DNA of 64,000 nt. Origin: Frisingicoccus caecimuris. Its GTDB lineage: Bacteria; Bacillota; Clostridia; Lachnospirales; Lachnospiraceae. The position numbers were made by a program, and so were the translations under genes. Below, in pieces: positions 1 through 8,653 of this stretch; within the stretch, counting starts at the first letter, position 1, and the number at the start of each line of letters is the position of its first letter. A model generated the notes under the pieces. The model was not told the origin of the DNA, did not search any database, and saw nothing but the letters and a program-made list of their open reading frames with translations. The DNA is taken from NCBI RefSeq assembly GCF_004340975.1, contig NZ_SLXA01000002.1, positions 124,001 through 188,000 on the forward strand. Direction: 5' to 3'.

Positions 1-728
1 GACAAATGAAGCCCTGACGTCGTGACCAGATGCATCCAGCCATTTTGCTGATAATACCGACGTAAATCCTCCTGAAATCCGGACCGGTCACCAAGTACGG
101 CTGCCTGTACTACCCCGGCACCATCCTCACTCATCGTCAAACTATAAAAATTAAAGAGAGCACCTTTCAGTTTCTCCAGAAACCGAAGCTTGCGCCATAT
201 CCATGAGCCTTCACAAATTATGGAAATCTCATCTGCTCTTAGACGATACATGATTCCCTGAGATCCGTAATACTGCATTGCATCAAACTGGCCCGGATTT
301 GACGGAGTATCCAAAGCCTCCGCTCTGCCCACGACCTGAATCACCTGACCCTTGTAATATTCCTGCTGTCTTTTTTCTTCATTTTCCCGACAGGCAACTG
401 TGACTAATACAGAAAATTTTTCATCTGTCTTAACATAAATGTATGTGCTTTTAGTTTTTTGCTGCACCCGCCATATTTCTCCTCTGATATGTTCTTCCAT
501 GTGGAAATTTTCGTACACCTCCGTCGTGCTTGACATACCTCGACAAAATCCGACAAACAAAAAGACAGAGAGTCCTAAAATATAAATTAAAGAACACTCT
601 GTCCATTTCATCAAACACACGACACCCACAGCCGCTATTATAGCCACCCATAAACCGGGAACGTCAAATAAGGCTGCTGCTGTTCCTGCCACCAAGGCGA
701 TACCTGCACCCATCAGTGGACGTTTCAT
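1..728 (-). CDS. comEC: ComEC/Rec2-type competence protein, N-terminal part (runs off left edge)
   Basis: The reading frame opens at an ATG at 728 and stays open for 242 codons to the window edge, so only the N-terminal third is present. It starts with hydrophobic segments (about residues 4-60), followed by a soluble beta-rich stretch of DUF4131 type. The last visible residues are VTTSGLHLS, matching the TSGLH motif at the start of the ComEC competence domain. ComEC forms the membrane channel for single-stranded DNA uptake. The gene starts 3 nt after the GerM gene and shares the operon that begins with comEA, its usual partner. The rest of the channel and the C-terminal metallo-beta-lactamase-like domain, if present, lie outside the window. 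Confidence 0.85.
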   Translation of the reverse strand, partial: MKRPLMGAGIALVAGTAAALFDVPGLWVAIIAAVGVVCLMKWTECSLIYILGLSVFLFVGFCRGMSSTTEVYENFHMEEHIRGEIWRVQQKTKSTYIYVKTDEKFSVLVTVACRENEEKRQQEYYKGQVIQVVGRAEALDTPSNPGQFDAMQYYGSQGIMYRLRADEISIICEGSWIWRKLRFLEKLKGALFNFYSLTMSEDGAGVVQAAVLGDRSGFQEDLRRYYQQNGWMHLVTTSGLHL

Positions 729-731
729 GTA

Positions 732-1928
732 TTATTCTCCTGTATTTTCTCCGTTTGCTTCCGGTATCGGCTCTGTCGGAGCTTCAGCTTCCACCGGCAT
801 TTCACTTGATTCTGCTTCGTCAGCCACTGTTTCAACCGAATTTGTGTTTTCAGAAGTCACCGTATTATCTTTCAACTGCTGTTCAATGTCTCTTTTGAGA
901 GCATCTCCGTCTTCCGGCGGCTTTGGCGTCGGATCCGCATTTTGCCCTTCCTTTTCCGGACGATAGACAAGGGACATATTCTTTTCAAACATCCCATCAA
1001 TATGTATGCCTTCTACTGAACCATTGAAAATCACTCCATCAATCAAAAACTGAACACGGCTCACACCTGTCATCTGTGTCAATGTATTTACCACAGAATA
1101 AATATTTAACTCGAATCTCTGCCCGTTCACCCGTTCAAGAAAGGTTTTATCCACATCTACATAGCATATTCCTTCCCGAATATTGACTTTATTAACTACC
1201 GTATCCGGGGATAATGAAGGTTTCAGCCCTTTCGTGATCGGCCCGGATACCAGACTGTTTACCAGCGCTGTCTCCAGATTAATTTTGCTCAAATATTTCA
1301 GCACAACATCTTCGGCCTGAAGTTTGGTTCCGTCCTCACTGACAAAATACATGGTGACATAGTCCTCCCGGACATATTCCATATTACCGCTGATATTATC
1401 AACAAAATCTTTTCCCCGCATCATCATTACGGAACCATCAGCCGTCGTCATCGGCTGATTACCAATAACAAAGGAAACATACTGGATCTCATCGCTGAAC
1501 TGGGTGAGCGTTTTTACAATTCCGGCCCGGGTCAGTATCTCTCTGGATGCCGTCAGCTTACTATATGCCGAATCAAAATACAATGTGACCAGCCGGCTAT
1601 TACTGTCATAGGTATAATCCGTCACCTGAACATCTCCGTAAATGAGGCATTTATAAGCATTATCTGACGGCGTCTGCTTCATACCCTCGATACACGCCTT
1701 AATCAATTCCTCCGTCGAATCTGTTGTTATCCCATAAGCAGTTTTGATCAGCCGGGTTTCGCCCAGATTCATCTGATAAATCCCATGGGATGCCTCCGTC
1801 GTTGTCACCTCTGCATTTTCTTTATGTCCCAATTTATTCCAAATATTTCTGACTGAACTGCATCCGGCCGTTGACAACATCAGACATAAGCTCAGAAACA
1901 GAACGGCAAAAAATTTATTTTTTCTCAT
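732..1928 (-). CDS. GerM-domain lipoprotein (sporulation/germination type)
   Basis: A 398-residue exported lipoprotein. Residues 1-23 form a signal peptide ending in the lipobox LSTAGC. Two GerM-like domains follow (about residues 60-190 and 205-320); the phrase YSVVNTLTQMTGVSRVQFLI and the earlier EILTRAGIVKTLTQF are the two equivalent repeats. The C-terminus from about residue 330 is a low-complexity Glu/Pro/Thr tail. GerM proteins act in sporulation and spore germination at the membrane surface. The gene overlaps the upstream histidine kinase gene by 14 nt and is followed within 3 nt by comEC, so it is co-transcribed with the two-component system. In this setting it could be an envelope accessory of the kinase; that role is inference. 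Confidence 0.8.
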   Translation of the reverse strand: MRKNKFFAVLFLSLCLMLSTAGCSSVRNIWNKLGHKENAEVTTTEASHGIYQMNLGETRLIKTAYGITTDSTEELIKACIEGMKQTPSDNAYKCLIYGDVQVTDYTYDSNSRLVTLYFDSAYSKLTASREILTRAGIVKTLTQFSDEIQYVSFVIGNQPMTTADGSVMMMRGKDFVDNISGNMEYVREDYVTMYFVSEDGTKLQAEDVVLKYLSKINLETALVNSLVSGPITKGLKPSLSPDTVVNKVNIREGICYVDVDKTFLERVNGQRFELNIYSVVNTLTQMTGVSRVQFLIDGVIFNGSVEGIHIDGMFEKNMSLVYRPEKEGQNADPTPKPPEDGDALKRDIEQQLKDNTVTSENTNSVETVADEAESSEMPVEAEAPTEPIPEANGENTGE

Positions 1929-3405
1929 TTTTCACCCCTCCATTCAATCCTTCCTGAATATGCCTCAAAGGAATACGAACAACAAAAGTAGAACCTTCAT
2001 CTTCCTTACTTAACACCTTAATGGCTCCATTGTGCATCAATATAATATTTTTCGTAATCGCCAGTCCCAGTCCCGTACCACCGGTTTCCCTGGAACGCGC
2101 CTTGTCCACCCGGTAAAAACGTTCAAAAATCTGATCCTGATATTCCTTCGGAATACCAATGCCCGAATCCGTGACTTTCACATAAAAATATTTATGATCT
2201 GCATCCAGCGATACCTTCACCCATCCTCCAGCCACGTTATATTTAATACCGTTTTCCACCAGATTCGTAAATGCCAGATTTAATTTTACTTCATCACACT
2301 CTGCCGTCACCTGTCGAAAGCTCTCGAAAACAAGCTCTATATTCCGTTTCGCCGCGATCGGACGCAGCCGTTTTAAAATCATTTCCAGCATATCATTGAC
2401 ATTGACCGCAGATATATTCAGTTCAGCCACCGATTTATCCATTTTAACAAGTGCAAGCAAATCATTGATAATCTGATTTTCTCGATCGATCTCCACAACA
2501 ATATCCTGCATAAACTCCTTATAGACTTCATTCGGAACATTTTCCTGCATATTCAGAGAATCTGCCAATACCTTAATGGATGTGATCGGTGTCTTCAGCT
2601 CATGGGATACATTGGAAACGAACTCCTGTCGGGAATTCTCCACCTTCTGCATTTTTCCGAGCATTGTATTAAAGGAATCGGAAATCAGCCTTATCTCTGA
2701 AAATCCTCTCAGATGAATCTCTTCATCAAAATGTCCTTCAGCCATCCGGTCGATGGAATTCGCCACCCGTTTCAACGGTTTTGTAAATAAATTGGCAATA
2801 ATCAGAGAAAGTAAAATGCAGAGTCCGACCAGAGCCGTCGTAATACCATTAAAGGAGCGTCCGATGGAATCACAGGTTTTTTGGATATCCAAAACCGATG
2901 AATAAAAGAGGATCACTCCGAGAACTTCCTTTTTATCTTCCGTTGTGATCGGCACGGCCAGTTCCAACATTCCGTCCTCTTTGTTATATTTTTTGATACT
3001 CTCACCATTCATAGCCTGTACCGTTTCCTGGGAAATTGATGTCAGACCGTCCAGTGTAGAATAGGTATCTTTTACAATATTGTATTGTTTGTCGATAATC
3101 AATATACGGCCATTATACATGGAGGCGCTTTGATTCATATCCGCATGGACGATCTCCTTATTTTCGCCTTTCAAATAATTGCTCCGAACAATCTGATTTG
3201 AAAGGATCAACGCATAGTTGGAAAGTTCATTCCCCCGCCGAGTACGGAGCTGAACTTCGATATTATTCAGAGCAACCAGCCGCATAATAAATAAAGGGCT
3301 GATAGTTACCGCTATCAGGGCAACTACCAACCATAAACGCATGCTGTATAAAAAACTGTTTTTCTTTTTTTTAGTCTTTTTAATTCTGGAAGAAATAACC
3401 AACAC
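1915..3405 (-). CDS. HAMP-containing sensor histidine kinase (WalK/PhoR-like)
   Basis: Membrane sensor kinase paired with the response regulator just upstream. A first TM lies near the N-terminus after a Lys-rich stretch, then an extracytoplasmic domain of about 130 residues, a second TM, a HAMP linker (RVANSIDRMAEGHFDEEI) and a HisKA domain with the H-box VSHELKTPITSI. The ATPase domain shows NLVENGIKY, DSGIGIPKE and GGTGLGLAI. The start is uncertain: the open frame reaches 3480, but that would overlap the regulator gene by 100 nt. A GTG at 3405 or TTG at 3402 gives a 23-26 nt overlap and is preferred; the first ATG near the TM is at 3342, without a clear ribosome binding site. Domain order and the comEA operon are seen; the signal sensed is unknown. 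Confidence 0.85.
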   Translation of the reverse strand: MLVISSRIKKTKKKKNSFLYSMRLWLVVALIAVTISPLFIMRLVALNNIEVQLRTRRGNELSNYALILSNQIVRSNYLKGENKEIVHADMNQSASMYNGRILIIDKQYNIVKDTYSTLDGLTSISQETVQAMNGESIKKYNKEDGMLELAVPITTEDKKEVLGVILFYSSVLDIQKTCDSIGRSFNGITTALVGLCILLSLIIANLFTKPLKRVANSIDRMAEGHFDEEIHLRGFSEIRLISDSFNTMLGKMQKVENSRQEFVSNVSHELKTPITSIKVLADSLNMQENVPNEVYKEFMQDIVVEIDRENQIINDLLALVKMDKSVAELNISAVNVNDMLEMILKRLRPIAAKRNIELVFESFRQVTAECDEVKLNLAFTNLVENGIKYNVAGGWVKVSLDADHKYFYVKVTDSGIGIPKEYQDQIFERFYRVDKARSRETGGTGLGLAITKNIILMHNGAIKVLSKEDEGSTFVVRIPLRHIQEGLNGGVKNEKK

Positions 3406-4069
3406 CCCATTTTGTATGTATATACCGTGGCTCACTCGGATTTGCTTCCACTTTTTCTCTGAGACGACGCACATGGACATCTACTGTCCGCACATCCCCC
3501 GGATAATCATAACCCCAAACAAGATTCAGCAGATTCTCCCGATTATAAACCTTATTCGGGTTTGTGATCAACAATTCAAGCAGATCGAACTCTTTTGCTG
3601 TCAGATTCACTTCCTTATCCGAGATAAATACCCGCCGGCTATCCAGATCAATCCGCATATCTCCGGATGTGATCATCCGCGGATTCACTACTTCCGGCTC
3701 CTTAACACGGGTCCGGCGCATAATTGCCTTAATCCGCGCCTTTACCTCTAAAATATTAAACGGCTTGGTAATATAATCGTCAGCACCATATTCCAGTCCG
3801 AGAATCTTATCCATATCATCGCCCTTGGCTGTCAACATAATAATCGGAACATCTGAAAAATCCCGAATCATCTGACATACTTCAAATCCATTCAGCTCCG
3901 GAAGCATCACATCCAGAAGAATCACATCATAGGCATTATTCTGTGCCAACTCCAGTGCCTGACGCCCATCATAGGCCACTTCAACAGTCATGCCATCCTG
4001 CTCCAGACTATAGCGGATTCCCTTAACAATCAACTTTTCATCATCAACCACAAGTACCTTTTTAGCCAT
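3380..4069 (-). CDS. OmpR/PhoB-family response regulator
   Basis: DNA-binding response regulator of about 229 residues. The receiver domain begins VLVVDDEK, has the phospho-acceptor in ILLDVMLPELNG and the switch Lys in YITKPF. The C-terminal winged helix is of OmpR type (TAKEFDLLELL, VDVHVRRLREKVE, IHTKWGVGYFF). The ATG at 4069 is chosen because AGGTGA lies five bases before it; a GTG at 4078 in frame is less well placed. It follows comEA by about 10 nt and overlaps the kinase gene, so regulator and kinase are translationally coupled. It resembles WalR/PhoP of Firmicutes, but targets cannot be read from this window. Confidence 0.9.
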   Translation of the reverse strand: MAKKVLVVDDEKLIVKGIRYSLEQDGMTVEVAYDGRQALELAQNNAYDVILLDVMLPELNGFEVCQMIRDFSDVPIIMLTAKGDDMDKILGLEYGADDYITKPFNILEVKARIKAIMRRTRVKEPEVVNPRMITSGDMRIDLDSRRVFISDKEVNLTAKEFDLLELLITNPNKVYNRENLLNLVWGYDYPGDVRTVDVHVRRLREKVEANPSEPRYIHTKWGVGYFFQN

Positions 4070-4079
4070 CTTCCTCACC

Positions 4080-4721
4080 TCAATCTATCGAAATCCGGTC
4101 TTTAATCTTTGAAAAAACGCCTTCTTTGATACCCGGGACCTGCATCAGATCTTCCGTATTCTTAAAGGCGCCCACAGTCTGCCTGTAGGCCAGAATCGCA
4201 TCAGCTTTTGCCTCTCCGATTCCCGGAAGCGTCATCAAAGCCTCTTTTGAAGCCTGGTTGATATTTACTCGCCCATCAGAAATACCATAGGCCGTATCCT
4301 CTGATGTATCCGGAGTTTTTTCCATTTCCAGCATCGTCTCTGCCTCTTCCTGGGATGGAATATAAATCTTTTGACCATCTTCCAAGGGCGCAGCCAGATT
4401 AATTCTGGTCATGTCTCCCTCCGGAAGAATTCCCCCGGCCATATCCACCGCCTGATAAAGCCGGCTTCCCTCCGACAACAGATACACTCCCGGCGCCCTT
4501 ACATGGCCACAGACATATACGTAGATTAAATCCTCTAATTTCTCTTCAACCGTCTGAATTTCTATACTCCCGGTTGTTTCAACTGTCTCGCAGGAAGTGT
4601 CTATCCTGACCGTTCCGGGGCCTTCCCCCGTCTCAAACATCACTTCTGACTTATTGCAGCCGCTCATCAATCCTAAAAACAACCATAGAATTCCAGTCAT
4701 TAATATTTTACTCATTGACAT
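4080..4721 (-). CDS. comEA: ComEA-family helix-hairpin-helix DNA-binding lipoprotein
   Basis: Exported DNA receptor of the competence (transformation) machinery, about 213 residues. It has a lipoprotein signal (LMSGC), an SLBB-type domain (IYVYVCGHVRAPGVYLL) and C-terminal tandem helix-hairpin-helix motifs (NINQASKEALMTLPGIGEAK and LMQVPGIKE) that bind DNA backbone. Two in-frame ATGs sit at 4727 and 4721; AAGGAG lies one base before the first and about six before the second, so 4721 is preferred. It is the first gene of the operon that ends in comEC, with a two-component system inserted between the two uptake genes. A lipobox instead of a plain TM anchor is common in clostridial ComEA. Confidence 0.85.
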   Translation of the reverse strand: MSMSKILMTGILWLFLGLMSGCNKSEVMFETGEGPGTVRIDTSCETVETTGSIEIQTVEEKLEDLIYVYVCGHVRAPGVYLLSEGSRLYQAVDMAGGILPEGDMTRINLAAPLEDGQKIYIPSQEEAETMLEMEKTPDTSEDTAYGISDGRVNINQASKEALMTLPGIGEAKADAILAYRQTVGAFKNTEDLMQVPGIKEGVFSKIKDRISID

Positions 4722-4769
4722 TCCCATTCTCCTTTTCGAACAGGACGCCAATAAAAACCGTACATATTC

Positions 4770-4798
4770 ATTTTATCGAAAACCTAAAAGTATTACAA
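4770..4798 (-). promoter_or_regulatory. Putative sigma-A promoter of the comEA operon
   Basis: On the minus strand TTGTAA (-35, 4793-4798) and TAAAAT (-10, 4770-4775) are separated by 17 bases, and lie about 50 nt before the comEA start. No competing promoter of this quality is seen inside the operon. Confidence 0.55.
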
Positions 4799-4856
4799 TA
4801 TCTTTTTGAAATATTTACGATCTTTTTAAGCGACAATTTTCCTGCTTTTACGACAA

Positions 4857-5291
4857 TCAGGATTGCCACTTAAAAATAAAGATTCCAACGACTGCAACGA
4901 TCATTCCTAAAAGCTTCGACCACTGAAAATCCACCTTTTCCATACCGAAAAGCCCAAAAAGTTCAATCAGATAAGCCACTGCCAACTGGGAAACAACAAT
5001 GATCAGCGCAGCCTTCGCCGGTCCAAGCTGGTCCATACTCAGAATCACCGTCAACGTAATAAACGCCCCTATCACACCGCCAAGAAGCATGTATTTTGAA
5101 TCCACCTGAAACAATGTGCCAAAGGACTGGCGCTCCTTAATAAGCCATGCACCCAGACAGACCACCAGTGCTGTTCCCTGTACCCAACTGTTGGCCACCC
5201 AAAGACTTGTCTGCTTCGTCAAACCCGTATTAAATACTCCTTGTACACTCATTAATGCACCTGAAATCAGAGCAATCATCCATCCCCACAT
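4857..5291 (-). CDS. YdcZ-type (DUF606) DMT-superfamily transporter
   Basis: A 144-residue, almost entirely hydrophobic protein with five predicted TM helices, starting MWGWMIALISGALMSVQG. The pattern (short N-terminal helix with N-x-x-L, conserved GQxL-like and DxxGxxG-like turns such as SMDQLGPAKAAL) fits the DUF606/YdcZ family of half-size DMT transporters, which work as dimers in the inner membrane. The substrate is unknown. It stands alone between the comEA promoter and the Rpn-family gene, all on the same strand. Confidence 0.8.
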   Translation of the reverse strand: MWGWMIALISGALMSVQGVFNTGLTKQTSLWVANSWVQGTALVVCLGAWLIKERQSFGTLFQVDSKYMLLGGVIGAFITLTVILSMDQLGPAKAALIIVVSQLAVAYLIELFGLFGMEKVDFQWSKLLGMIVAVVGIFIFKWQS

Positions 5292-5370
5292 TAATCCATC
5301 TCTCCCATTCTTTTTTTAATTAGTATATACAAGAAACCCTGTTTTATACCTGAATATAACTTGATAAGAA

Positions 5371-5427
5371 AAAAGCAGCTCTTTTTTGAATATCGGTTCA
5401 ACACGATTTCAAAAAAGTACTGCTTTT
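5371..5427 (-). terminator. Long hairpin terminator after the Rpn-family gene
   Basis: AAAAGCAG plus CTTTTTTGAA on the left arm pairs with TTCAAAAAAG plus CTGCTTTT on the right arm, about 22 paired bases with one small interruption. It begins 6 nt after the stop codon at 5433. The U-tract is inside the stem, so it is probably functional in both directions. Confidence 0.6.
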
Positions 5428-5432
5428 ACGCT

Positions 5433-6350
5433 TTAGCTGTTCAATTCATCATAAATCTGTTTATCATCCATTGTCGGATAATTTTGAATCAGATTCATAA
5501 TACGTTCAATCATCTCAGGGCTTTCCTCCAGCATATCCGCCGCCACTTCCGAAGATATCCCTTTCTCTGATTTTTTTCTTACTTGAGAAATCAGCCTTCG
5601 CATATCTCCTTCTGCACGACCTTCTGCGAGTCCTTCCTCTCGACCTTCTGCGAGTCCTTCTACACGACCTTCTGCGAGTCCTTCCTCTCGACCTTCCTCC
5701 ATCATTTCCTGGAATTTAATATACAGCGTCATATATTCCCGCCTCCATTCCAAATTTGCCTTTGCTTTCTTTACTTCCCTGTCCAGCATCGTAATGAAGT
5801 CATTTTCTGATTCTTTTTTATGATTCATATACTCTAAAAAGGCTTTAAGATTTGAATTCAGATGTGTACTGTCTCCCCGGGAATTCAAAAACACCTTCAC
5901 TGTTTCATCACCCAGAGATATCTCGCTGTCTTCAATACAACGATTTTCAAAAGTATACACACACCTGTTCTTTCCGAACAAATCAAAACTGCATATAAAG
6001 ATAACATAGCTTCGATTTAGTTTTGAATAGTGCTCTCCCTTCTCAATAAGCGCCAGATCAATCATCCCCTGATAATATCGGCTTCGTTTCGGAAGATTAT
6101 CTCTTTTCACCGGCTGCATTTCAATATTGTAGACCGTATTAGCCCCATCCTTTACATACACATCCAATCGAATGCTTTTTGCATCCAGAGACATATCGAT
6201 TGTCTTTTGCTCTTCCAGATAGTCGATACGATCTATTTCAATGCCTAAAATGACCTCTATCGTCCGCTTGCACAGTTCAGGATTTCTCATTACCTTTCCA
6301 AAGAGAAAATCATCTGTGATTTCCAGTTCCTCCCATGTTTTTGTACCCAT
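5433..6350 (-). CDS. Rpn family PD-(D/E)XK nuclease/putative transposase
   Basis: A 305-residue protein of the Rpn/PD-(D/E)XK family (recombination-promoting nuclease, often named transposase). The N-terminus shows the family opening (FLFGKVMRNPELCKRTIEVI), the nuclease core Asp in SIRLDVYVKD and the ExQ in YNIEMQPVKR, and later RSRYYQGMIDLALIEKGEHY. The C-terminal third carries an E-G-rich heptad-like repeat (REEGLAEG, RVEGLAEG, REEGLAEG) encoded by a 24-nt tandem DNA repeat. Such proteins occur in many copies in gut Firmicutes and behave like selfish or recombination-linked genes, not classical transposases. No inverted repeats or target duplication are visible around it. Length and motifs look complete. 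Confidence 0.85.
   Translation of the reverse strand: MGTKTWEELEITDDFLFGKVMRNPELCKRTIEVILGIEIDRIDYLEEQKTIDMSLDAKSIRLDVYVKDGANTVYNIEMQPVKRDNLPKRSRYYQGMIDLALIEKGEHYSKLNRSYVIFICSFDLFGKNRCVYTFENRCIEDSEISLGDETVKVFLNSRGDSTHLNSNLKAFLEYMNHKKESENDFITMLDREVKKAKANLEWRREYMTLYIKFQEMMEEGREEGLAEGRVEGLAEGREEGLAEGRAEGDMRRLISQVRKKSEKGISSEVAADMLEESPEMIERIMNLIQNYPTMDDKQIYDELNS
5609..5692 (-). repeat. 24-nt tandem repeat (3 full copies plus a half copy) inside the Rpn-family gene
   Basis: The unit CTTCTGCGAGTCCTTCCTCT plus CGAC occurs at 5621-5644 and 5669-5692, and a variant at 5645-5668; a 12-nt half unit precedes at 5609-5620. The period is a multiple of three, so copy-number change keeps the reading frame and alters the EGLAEGR-type linker length. 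Confidence 0.9.
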
Positions 6351-6480
6351 GTATTTCTCTCCTTTTTATACGTTCGTATTTTCCATCATTTGTATATTGG
6401 GAGTATCTCTTTGGTTATTTATCCGATTTATCTTTTGAATAATTTTATTATATTCGATACTCTGTACAAAGTAAATAAAA

Positions 6481-6528
6481 AACAGCTCTGAATCAAAAGC
6501 CTTTTTGCTTTTGATTCAGAGCCGCTGT
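6481..6528 (-). terminator. Terminator of the argCJBD operon
   Basis: GCTCTGAATCAAAAGC pairs with GCTTTTGATTCAGAGC around a short loop, extended by ACAGC/GCTGT. On the minus strand it ends in a run of T residues. It starts 5 nt after the argD stop. Confidence 0.8.
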
Positions 6529-6532
6529 CTGT

Positions 6533-7726
6533 TTATTCAACTTCCTGAAGAGACGCCTCCAGAATCTGAATCATTTCATCTACATTTTCTTTTGTAATAA
6601 CCAGAGGCGGTACAAACCGGATAATATGGGTTCCGGCTGAAATGATGAGCAGGCCCCTTTCCAACGCTTTGTTGATATATGGTCCCACCGGAACATTAAA
6701 TTCCAGACCGCGCATCAAACCAAGTCCCCGGGTTTCTTTTAAAACGTCGTATTTTCCCACCAGTTCCCGGAGTTTTCCATCCAGATAAGCCCCAACGTTA
6801 TTCACATTGTCCAATATATTCCGGCTTTCAAACATGTCAAATACCTTGCTCACAGCCGCTGTCACAAATGGATTGCCGCCGTAGGTAGAGCCATGATCAC
6901 CCGGTTCCAGAGCATTTTCCGCTTTTTCACCAACGACAAAGGCTCCTACCGGCACGCCGCAGCCCAGAGCTTTGGCCGAAGTGATAACATCCGGCAGAAT
7001 GCCGTAATGCTGATAGGCAAACATTTTACCTGTCCGTCCCATCCCGCACTGAACCTCATCTAAAATGAGAAGAATATCTTTTTCATCGCAGATTTTGCGA
7101 ATTCCCTGAATAAATTCTTTTTCCGCCGGATAAATACCGCCCTCGCCCTGAACAGCCTCAAAAATAATGGCACAGGTCTTATCCGTGATCTTTGATTTAA
7201 CGTCCTCCAGGTCATTAAAATCAGCAAAGACCACATTACCGATACCTGGCTGGAAGGCTTCACGATAATGGGCGTTTCCCGTCACCGAAAGGGCGCCCAT
7301 GCTTCGTCCATGAAAAGAATGTTCCATGGCAATAATTTCGTGATCTGTCGTTCCATCCTTTTTAAAGGCATACTTACGAGCCACCTTGATAGCCCCTTCA
7401 ATGGCTTCCGTACCACTGTTGGTAAAAAAAACCCGTTTAAGGCCGCTGGCTTTTGCCAGCTTATGCGCCGCATCCGCCATTGGCTCCGTATAATAAAGAT
7501 TGGAAATATGCATTAACTTATCTATCTGATTTTTTAAAGTTTCTTTATATTCTTCCACATTATAACCAAAGGCATTGACCGCAATACCCGCGGCAAAATC
7601 CAGATATTTTTTACCGTTGGTATCATAAAGATACACGCCATCGCCATGGTCAAATACCACCGGGAACCGATTATATGTATGGATGATCGCACTTTCCGCA
7701 TATTCTTTAAATTCATTCGTTATCAT
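6533..7726 (-). CDS. argD: Acetylornithine aminotransferase
   Basis: PLP-dependent class III aminotransferase converting N-acetylglutamate semialdehyde to N-acetylornithine in the cytosol. The 397-residue chain shows [32 protein letters not shown], the PLP-Asp in [16 protein letters not shown] and the Schiff-base Lys in [11 protein letters not shown]. The start at 7726 ([11 protein letters not shown]) overlaps the end of argB by 14 nt; the open frame continues to a GTG at 7750 that would lengthen the overlap without benefit. It is the last gene of argC-argJ-argB-argD. Same-family enzymes can act on succinylornithine or GABA; the arginine operon settles the role. Confidence 0.95.
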   Translation of the reverse strand: MITNEFKEYAESAIIHTYNRFPVVFDHGDGVYLYDTNGKKYLDFAAGIAVNAFGYNVEEYKETLKNQIDKLMHISNLYYTEPMADAAHKLAKASGLKRVFFTNSGTEAIEGAIKVARKYAFKKDGTTDHEIIAMEHSFHGRSMGALSVTGNAHYREAFQPGIGNVVFADFNDLEDVKSKITDKTCAIIFEAVQGEGGIYPAEKEFIQGIRKICDEKDILLILDEVQCGMGRTGKMFAYQHYGILPDVITSAKALGCGVPVGAFVVGEKAENALEPGDHGSTYGGNPFVTAAVSKVFDMFESRNILDNVNNVGAYLDGKLRELVGKYDVLKETRGLGLMRGLEFNVPVGPYINKALERGLLIISAGTHIIRFVPPLVITKENVDEMIQILEASLQEVE

Positions 7727-8615
7727 CGTAATACCGTCCTTCCCCTTCACTCAGAATTGCCGTACCGATACCGCGATTCGTAAAGATTTCCAACAGCAGA
7801 CAATGCGGAATCCGGCCATCCATAATATGGACGCGGGAAACGCCATTATCAATAGCATCAATACAGTTATTTAACTTCGGAAGCATACCGCCACCAATGA
7901 AACCTTCATCGATCAAGGCATGGGCATCATCGATGGTCAATTCGGAAATAAGTGTGGATTTATCTTCCGGGTCTTTATAAACACCTTCGATATCGGTCAG
8001 GAAAGCCAGTTTCTCCGCATTGACCGCTTTGGCAATAGCACAGGCCGCATCATCCGCATTAATATTATAAGTATTAAACTCTTTATCCAGACCAATCGGG
8101 CAGACAATAGGAAGGAAATCTTTTTCCAATAAGTCATAAAGAACTTTTGGATTTACATCTGTGATTTCACCAACGAAGCCGATATCCTGACCATCCGAAT
8201 ATTTTTTCTCTACGGTTAAGAGTCCGCCATCTTTACCACTGATACCAACGGCTTTGACCCCCAGTTCCTGAACCATCTGAACAAGACTCTTATTCACCTT
8301 ATTCAAAACCATTTCGGCAATTTCCATTGTATCTTCATCTGTTACACGCAGGCCATTGATAAAGTGAGGCTCCATGCCGACTTTTCCGACCCAACGGCTG
8401 ATCTCCTTACCTCCGCCATGGACAATGATCGGTTTAAAACCAACCAGCTTTAACAGGGTCACGTCCTGAATGACCCGTTTTTTCAACGTTTCATCTACCA
8501 TAGCACTACCGCCGTATTTGACAACAATAATTCGCCGGTTAAACCGCTGTATGTATGGAAGGGCTTCAATCAGCACCTCCGCTTTTTCAAGATATTTATC
8601 CATATCCGTACCCAT
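7713..8615 (-). CDS. argB: Acetylglutamate kinase
   Basis: Phosphorylates N-acetylglutamate with ATP, the second step of arginine synthesis. Amino acid kinase fold with [11 protein letters not shown] at the N-terminus, [11 protein letters not shown] for substrate binding, [13 protein letters not shown], and the GGGMLPKL nucleotide-site loop. The ATG at 8615 follows TAAGGAGTG with seven bases spacing, so the upstream in-frame extension to 8645 is rejected; the product is about 300 residues, normal for the family. The N-terminal helix ([20 protein letters not shown]) is of the type seen in hexameric, arginine-inhibited kinases, so feedback inhibition is plausible. Confidence 0.95.
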   Translation of the reverse strand: MGTDMDKYLEKAEVLIEALPYIQRFNRRIIVVKYGGSAMVDETLKKRVIQDVTLLKLVGFKPIIVHGGGKEISRWVGKVGMEPHFINGLRVTDEDTMEIAEMVLNKVNKSLVQMVQELGVKAVGISGKDGGLLTVEKKYSDGQDIGFVGEITDVNPKVLYDLLEKDFLPIVCPIGLDKEFNTYNINADDAACAIAKAVNAEKLAFLTDIEGVYKDPEDKSTLISELTIDDAHALIDEGFIGGGMLPKLNNCIDAIDNGVSRVHIMDGRIPHCLLLEIFTNRGIGTAILSEGEGRYYDDNE

Positions 8616-8653
8616 TTTTTCACTCCTTACTGTGCTCAAAGACATCCATTTCT

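Noticed and set aside
5609-5692. CRISPR array
   Set aside because: The 24-nt repeats are directly adjacent without spacers, are in frame inside a gene, and no cas genes are present.
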